Assembly: GCF_008704995.1 (NCBI RefSeq)
Contig: NZ_CP023747.1
Coordinates: forward strand, 1,762,501-1,826,500
Length of the DNA stretch: 64,000 nt
Direction of reading: 5' to 3'
Source: Streptomyces nodosus
GTDB lineage: Bacteria > Actinomycetota > Actinomycetes > Streptomycetales > Streptomycetaceae
Of this stretch, positions 59,761 to 64,000 are shown one piece after another; the stretch's first letter is position 1, and each line of letters starts with the position of its first letter. Below the pieces are notes generated by a model. It was not told where the DNA came from. It made no database searches and saw nothing but the letters and a program-made list of their open reading frames with translations. The translations under genes were made by a program, and so were the position numbers.

Positions 59761-60837
59761 TCAGCCGATCTGGGTGCCGGTCGCTGAGAGCGCCTCGGTG
59801 ACCGGCTGGAAGAAGGTCACACCGCCCGAGGTGCAGTCGCCGCTGCCACCGGAGGTGAGACCGATCGCGGTGTCGCCGTCGAACAGGGAACCGCCGCTGT
59901 CACCGGGCTCGGCGCACACATCGGTCTGGATCAGACCGCTGACCGTGCCCTCGGCGTAGTTCACGGTGGCGTTCAGACCGGTGACCGTGCCGCTGTGCAC
60001 CTGGCTCGTCGAGCCGCTGCGGGTCACCCTCTCGCCGACGGTGGCGTCGCCCGCCCGGGTGATCGTCTGCGTCGAGCCGTTGTAGAGGTTCACCACGCTC
60101 GGGTGGTCGACGCTCGCGGTGTACCGGACCAGACCGAAGTCGTTGCCCGGGAAGCTGGACTGCTCGTTCTGGCCGATCACCGTGCCACCGGCCGACCAGG
60201 TGGAGATCGCCTCCGTGCAGTGGCCCGCGGTGAGGAAGTACGGCTGGCCGCCCTTGACCACGTTGAAGCCGAGCGAGCAGCGGCCGCCGGAGCCGGTGAT
60301 CGCGTCACCGCCCGCGACGAAGGGCTTGAACTCCCCCTCGGACCGCTTGAGTTCGGCCTTCTCGCCGAGCCCGTCGACGACCTTGCTCAGCTTGTTCCAC
60401 TCGGCTCCGGAGACCGTGCTGTCGGCGGTGACGACGACCTTGTTGGTCACGGGGTCCGTCGCCCACGAGGTGCCGGGGATGGCCGCGTCCTTCTCCAGCG
60501 TGGTGCGGGCGCCGGTCAGTTCGGCGAGGGAGTTCCGGACGACTCTCGCCTTGGCGCCCGCCCGCTCGACGGTTTCGGCGGCGCTCGGGTCGAGCACGTT
60601 CACCACGAGGTTCTTGGTCGTGGCGTCGTAGTACGTGCCCGCGGCGTCGGCGCCGAGGTCCCGCATGAGCGTCGAGGCGAGCTTTCCGGCCGCCGCGGAC
60701 GAAAGGGTCCGGGCCTCGGGGGCCTTGGCGGGTTCACTGGCGTTCGCATTCTGGAAGGTGAATCCCGCGACGAGCAGGGCGGCGACGCCCGCTCCCGCCA
60801 CGGCCGCACGGCGTCCGGGTATGCGTCGATGCTTCAA
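59761..60837 (-). CDS. Secreted serine protease, streptogrisin C/D-like (S1E)
   Basis: The 358-residue prepro-protein starts at a TTG with AGGAGG seven bases upstream. It has a signal peptide (about 10-33), a long pro-region with an alpha-lytic-protease-type prodomain (about 45-170), and a chymotrypsin-like mature domain from about residue 175: His206 (LTAGHC), Asp233 (PGNDFG) and Ser314 (GDSGGS), with two disulfide pairs. The longer pro-region places it with the streptogrisin C/D or SAM-P20-like group. Terminator follows. The upstream region contains a perfect 14-bp palindrome at 60924-60937. Confidence 0.92.
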   Translation of the reverse strand: MKHRRIPGRRAAVAGAGVAALLVAGFTFQNANASEPAKAPEARTLSSAAAGKLASTLMRDLGADAAGTYYDATTKNLVVNVLDPSAAETVERAGAKARVVRNSLAELTGARTTLEKDAAIPGTSWATDPVTNKVVVTADSTVSGAEWNKLSKVVDGLGEKAELKRSEGEFKPFVAGGDAITGSGGRCSLGFNVVKGGQPYFLTAGHCTEAISTWSAGGTVIGQNEQSSFPGNDFGLVRYTASVDHPSVVNLYNGSTQTITRAGDATVGERVTRSGSTSQVHSGTVTGLNATVNYAEGTVSGLIQTDVCAEPGDSGGSLFDGDTAIGLTSGGSGDCTSGGVTFFQPVTEALSATGTQIG

Positions 60838-61234
60838 CTGACGTCCTCCTGTGGGGGATCGGCCCGGCAGGCAGTGGGGGCCCGACGAGCCGGAAGGCGG
60901 TTGAACGGCGCCCACTATTCCGATGCCCCCGGGGGCACACAAGGTCGAACTCCGGACGTGCGTACGTCAATCGGCGGACTCTCCCTGCGTATGGGCCTGC
61001 GCGTGGAGATCGGCGGGGGAGCGTTCACGCAACATTCACATGCAAACACCAGGGGCGGGCGACCGGCGCCGCCCCACGAGCCCTGGCTCTGGCTGGAATT
61101 CACCCCCGGAACCGCAGCCGCTCGACCGGGTGGGGCGGGACGGCGGCGGGGTTCGTGCACAAGGGCGGGCCCCCGCGCGTCATCTCGCGCGGGGGCCCGT
61201 TCACCGTTGAGCCGTACTGCGGATCCCGGTCGGG
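60838..61234. other. Intergenic region between the two protease genes
   Basis: 397 bp. It holds the promoter region of the first protease, a perfect palindrome TGCCCCCGGGGGCA (60924-60937, about 90 bp before its start), AT-rich segments near 61020-61050 and the terminator of the second protease. No coding region seen. Confidence 0.5.
61166..61199 (-). terminator. Terminator of the second streptogrisin gene
   Basis: A perfect 14-bp stem CGGGCCCCCGCGCG and its complement with a TCATCT loop, 36 bp beyond the protease stop. Confidence 0.8.
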
Positions 61235-62140
61235 TCAGCCGATGCTCACGCCGTAGCGGCTGAGGGCCGCGGTCACCGGCTGGAAGAAGGTCGTGCCGCC
61301 GGAGGTGCAGTTGCCGCTGCCGCCGGAGGTCAGACCGTAGGCCACGGTTCCGGAGTAGAGGGGACCGCCGCTGTCGCCGCCCTCGGCGCAGACCGTGGTC
61401 TGGATGAGGCCGGAGACGATGTCACCGCCGCCGTAGTTGACGGTGGCGTTCAGCGCGGTGACCTTGCCGCTGTGGGTGCCGGTGGTGGAGCCGCGCCGGG
61501 TGACGGTCGTACCGACGCTCGGGGTGGCCGCGCTGGTGATGGTCTGGCTGCCGACCGTGCTCGGGTGCGCGACCGACGAGTTGGTGTACTGCACCAGCGC
61601 GTAGTCGTTGCCCGGGAAGGTGTAGCCGGCGTTCTTGCCCAGCACCGTGCTCTGGCCGGAGTCGGAGTACCAGGTGGAGGCGACCTCGGCGCAGTGGCCG
61701 GCGGTCAGGAAGTAGTAGGTGCTCCCGCTGTGCACGTTGAAGCCGAGCGAGCAGCGGTACCCGCCGCCGTAGATGGCGTCGCCGCCGGAGATCAGCTTGT
61801 TGAACGTGCCCGGGGTGTGCTTGATGGTGATGGCGTCGGCGTTGCCGCCGGCCTGCTGCTTGATCTTCGCGATCTCGGACTCGGAGACCGTGCTGTCGAC
61901 GGTGACGACGACACGGTTGGTCTCGGGGTCGACGGCCCAGGCGGTGCCCGCGACATCCGACTTGAGCACCGAGGTGCTGACGCCGGTGAGCTGGTTGGTG
62001 CTGAAGGTCCGTGCATCACTCGCGCTCGCGCTCGCGGTGGGGGCGGCGAACGCAGCAGCGGCCACGAATCCGGTGACCACGGCGATCAGCCGGGTGCGCT
62101 TCGCGATGCCGCCGGTGGGGGTGGTGCGCTTGATCCTCAC
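61235..62140 (-). CDS. Secreted serine protease, streptogrisin A/B-like
   Basis: The 301-residue prepro-protein starts at a GTG with GGAGGG upstream. It has a signal peptide (about 15-40), a shorter pro-region than its neighbour, and a mature domain starting around Ile117 (ISGGDAIY). The triad is His149, Asp179 and Ser257. The mature part closely resembles S. griseus protease B, but the residue after Glu253 is Gly254 rather than Pro (EGGDSGG instead of EPGDSGG). This lies beside the S1 pocket and may shift specificity or folding. Neighbour of a second streptogrisin, suggesting duplication. Confidence 0.92.
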   Translation of the reverse strand: MRIKRTTPTGGIAKRTRLIAVVTGFVAAAAFAAPTASASASDARTFSTNQLTGVSTSVLKSDVAGTAWAVDPETNRVVVTVDSTVSESEIAKIKQQAGGNADAITIKHTPGTFNKLISGGDAIYGGGYRCSLGFNVHSGSTYYFLTAGHCAEVASTWYSDSGQSTVLGKNAGYTFPGNDYALVQYTNSSVAHPSTVGSQTITSAATPSVGTTVTRRGSTTGTHSGKVTALNATVNYGGGDIVSGLIQTTVCAEGGDSGGPLYSGTVAYGLTSGGSGNCTSGGTTFFQPVTAALSRYGVSIG

Positions 62141-62376
62141 TTTTCGTTCCCTCCAAGGGAAGTCGGGGGCCCGCGTGGGGTTGGGGCCCGTGAGGCGCAG
62201 CCAGGGGGAGCTGTCCGTTTTTCGGATATGCCGTGTCCCTGACAATCGCTCTGGGGGAGTATTCGGCTGCACGACCGATCGACACAAGGGCGTCTTTCAG
62301 CCGCGCGACGACTCTCACCCCACGGACCCTCCCGGTGGACCTGACGGGCCCTCACCACGGCGAGGACGGCGACCGC

Positions 62377-63159
62377 CTACCGCAGGACGCGCTCCCCCGC
62401 CTCGATCGCAGGACCCAGGGTGTTGCCGGGCGGCGGGAGGGGGCAGACGAAGTGGTCCGCGAAGGCGCACGGGGGAAGCAGCGCCCGGTTGAAGTCCACC
62501 GTGGTGCGCCCCTCCGCGTCGGGTGCCGGAGGCCTCAGGAACCGGAAGCGATAACTGCCGTTCCCGCTGGTGGCGTCGGCGAAGACGGCCCACAGCGAGC
62601 CGTCGCCCTCGACCGACACCTGGAGCGTGAGGTCCTGCCCGTCGAGCGTGAAGGCGAGCACCCCGCCGAGGCCCAGCCCGCGGTGGCGTCCGTCGGCGTT
62701 CTCGACGCGTACGGTGCGGCCCTCCCCGTACGGGGTGAAGTGCCCCTCGACCGACCAGCGCGGATCGTGGGGCGTGGCGTCGATGCCCTGGAAGGCCCGG
62801 CGCGCCGGAGCCCCGGGATCGTAGTCGCGTACACCCCAGACGCCCTCGCGCACCAGGACGACCAGGCGGCGCTCACCGGCCGAGACCCGGGCCTCGGCCA
62901 CCGGTCCCGGGTCGGCGCCCAGCCGGATCTCACCGGTGAAGGGCTTGTCGTCGACGGTCAGACCGTCGTCCCGGCCGGCCGTCAGCATCACCGCGTCCTC
63001 CTCGGCCACCCAACGCCCGGGGATGGCTGGAATTCGCCCCTCCGGATAATCCTCCAGCCAGTAGGTGCCGGTGAGCGCGAGCGGTCCATAGGGCTCCGAC
63101 ACCCGTGCGGTGCGGTGCTCGTGCCACTGCTTCCACTTGTCGGATGCGTCCGTCGTCAT
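62377..63159 (-). CDS. DUF1684 domain protein
   Basis: The 260-residue product shows the DUF1684 pattern: W-x-x-WHEHR near 12, then LTGTYWLE near 31, strands rich in acidic residues, and the conserved end DFNRALLPPCAFADHFVCPLPP near 220-241. The family is widespread and uncharacterised; no catalytic motif is obvious. The ATG at 63159 is chosen because the preceding in-frame residues do not look like protein; GGAAGGG lies 8 bases upstream. Confidence 0.87.
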   Translation of the reverse strand: MTTDASDKWKQWHEHRTARVSEPYGPLALTGTYWLEDYPEGRIPAIPGRWVAEEDAVMLTAGRDDGLTVDDKPFTGEIRLGADPGPVAEARVSAGERRLVVLVREGVWGVRDYDPGAPARRAFQGIDATPHDPRWSVEGHFTPYGEGRTVRVENADGRHRGLGLGGVLAFTLDGQDLTLQVSVEGDGSLWAVFADATSGNGSYRFRFLRPPAPDAEGRTTVDFNRALLPPCAFADHFVCPLPPPGNTLGPAIEAGERVLR

Positions 63160-63556
63160 GGACGCAACCCTTCCACAGGGATCCGCCGGCCCGATGCGCC
63201 GAGACACCGCGGTTCTCCTGTGTTCCGCCACCCGGCCTGAACCCCTGTCAAAAGAGGGCGGGACTACGGGCCATGGTCCGTCCGGTGCCGGCGTTGAGCT
63301 GCGGCGTCACAACTGCCCCTTCGTTCACCCGTACGCACGACCCGCCACTCGAACGCCGCCGAACATAATATTTCACTCACAGTCAGCAGTCGTATGCGGT
63401 AAGACCCTTGGGATACCAAGGCTCTCGACGTACGCGCCGTGCACCAGTACCGTCACGAAACCCCCGCGCGGCGTCTGTCCACTTGGCGCTACATCCGCAT
63501 CATGGACGACCATGGACCGCGGAAAGCTTGAAAGACCGCTGTGAGAGGAGGCGTCC
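63160..63556. other. Divergent promoter region with AT-rich patch
   Basis: 397 bp between the DUF1684 and SepF-like genes. It includes an AT-rich stretch (CATAATATTTCACTCA near 63364) that could hold a promoter, and a CCTTGG-GATA-CCAAGG inverted repeat at 63406-63421. No coding region recognised. Confidence 0.5.
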
Positions 63557-63994
63557 ATGGGATCGGTACGCAAGGCGAGTGCCTGGCTCGGCCTCGTCGA
63601 CGACAACGAGGACGAGCGTTACTACGACGACGACTACGCCGAGAACCAGGAGCCCCGCGATGCCTGGGTGACCGACCCGCGGGTACAGGTCGCCTCCGGC
63701 ACCGCGGAGCAGAAGGGCCGCCGGATCGGCACGGTCACCCCGGACAGCTTCCGGGACGCCCGCGCCATCGGCGAGCTGTTCCGGGACGGCGTCCCGGTGA
63801 TCATGAACCTCACGAGCATGGACGCCTCCGACGCCAAGCGTGTGGTCGACTTCGCGGCCGGTCTGATCTTCGGCCTGCGCGGCTCCATCGACCGGGTCTC
63901 CAACCGTGTCTTTCTGCTGACCCCCGCCAACACGGAGATCGTCAGCGGTGACGCCGCGAGCCGGAGCACCGACGGCTTCTTCAACCAGAGCTGA
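63557..63994 (+). CDS. sflA: SepF-like cell division protein
   Basis: The 145-residue product has an N-terminal amphipathic membrane anchor ([14 protein letters not shown]), an acidic linker and the SepF domain (about 55-135) with [20 protein letters not shown] and [26 protein letters not shown]. SepF polymerises and tethers FtsZ to the membrane. Streptomyces has a main SepF in the dcw cluster and two SepF-like paralogues; the dcw genes are absent here, and position relative to dnaE2 suggests the paralogue called SflA in S. coelicolor (from memory). The strong AGAGGAGG ribosome site precedes the ATG. Confidence 0.82.
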   Translation: MGSVRKASAWLGLVDDNEDERYYDDDYAENQEPRDAWVTDPRVQVASGTAEQKGRRIGTVTPDSFRDARAIGELFRDGVPVIMNLTSMDASDAKRVVDFAAGLIFGLRGSIDRVSNRVFLLTPANTEIVSGDAASRSTDGFFNQS

Positions 63995-64000
63995 GGCAGG

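Noticed and set aside
54787-59801. Very long plus-strand open frames opposite dnaE2 and its partner
   Set aside because: They are antisense shadows of high-GC genes. Their composition is Arg/Gly/Pro-rich with no domain, while the minus strand encodes clear polymerase motifs.

Overview
The window reads as a chromosomal segment of a Streptomyces species. The GC content is very high, GTG and TTG starts are common, overlapping stop/start junctions are frequent, and the gene content is typical of the genus: two streptogrisin-type proteases, SoxR without SoxS, a SepF paralogue, DUF1876, a type-ISP fragment protein, and many TetR and GntR regulators. From memory (unverified), the order gntR-gntK-gntP, soxR, hmgA, GDSL lipase, lipase, dnaE2 and sepF-like matches the S. 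coelicolor SCO1670s-SCO1749 region, so most of this is probably conserved core chromosome. I see no tRNA, rRNA, CRISPR array, insertion sequence, prophage or large secondary-metabolite cluster.

Layout. 1-4.1 kb: the end of a PHP/PolX-type protein, a CapA-like protein, a phosphoribosyltransferase-hydrolase fusion, DUF1876 and a YchJ-like protein. 4.1-8.9 kb: a complete gluconate/idonate locus (divergent GntR regulator, gluconokinase, permease, gluconate 5-dehydrogenase, idonate dehydrogenase). 8.9-13.6 kb: flavin dehydrogenase, two-domain DMT-type transporter, NUDIX hydrolase, paired DUF202 membrane proteins and a histidine-rich metal-binding protein. 13.7-17.7 kb: an acyl-CoA locus (APH-like kinase, acyl-CoA dehydrogenase, TetR, SDR) with matching operator-like palindromes at both ends. 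17.9-30.9 kb: alpha/beta hydrolase, secreted penicillin acylase, zinc-ribbon protein, SoxR, MaoC hydratase with its TetR, EamA transporter, aldehyde dehydrogenase, orphan sugar-type ABC ATPase, TetR and a lipoprotein. 31-37 kb: homogentisate dioxygenase, GntR regulator, a stand-alone type-ISP recognition-domain-like protein, and a TetR/ABC drug exporter module with a duplicated operator.

37.2-48.6 kb: a GDSL lipase, then a polysaccharide locus. It holds a small membrane protein, a FemAB/CelD-like acyltransferase, two family-2 glycosyltransferases, a polysaccharide deacetylase, a 1206-residue membrane protein that joins a flippase to a second multi-membrane domain, and a convergent GH39-like glycosidase. 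The four central genes overlap at every junction and follow a 366-bp leader with several strong inverted repeats. This is the best candidate for an undescribed system in the window.

48.8-64 kb: AAA ATPase (DUF5925), DUF72, small GntR, double GNAT and DUF402 proteins; a methyltransferase gene broken by one extra base; a 45-codon basic ORF; a secreted lipase under a CRP-like palindrome; an SOS mutagenesis pair (DnaE2 plus a Y-family-like protein) behind a LexA box; two tandem streptogrisins, each with a strong terminator; DUF1684; and a SepF-like cell-division protein at the right edge.
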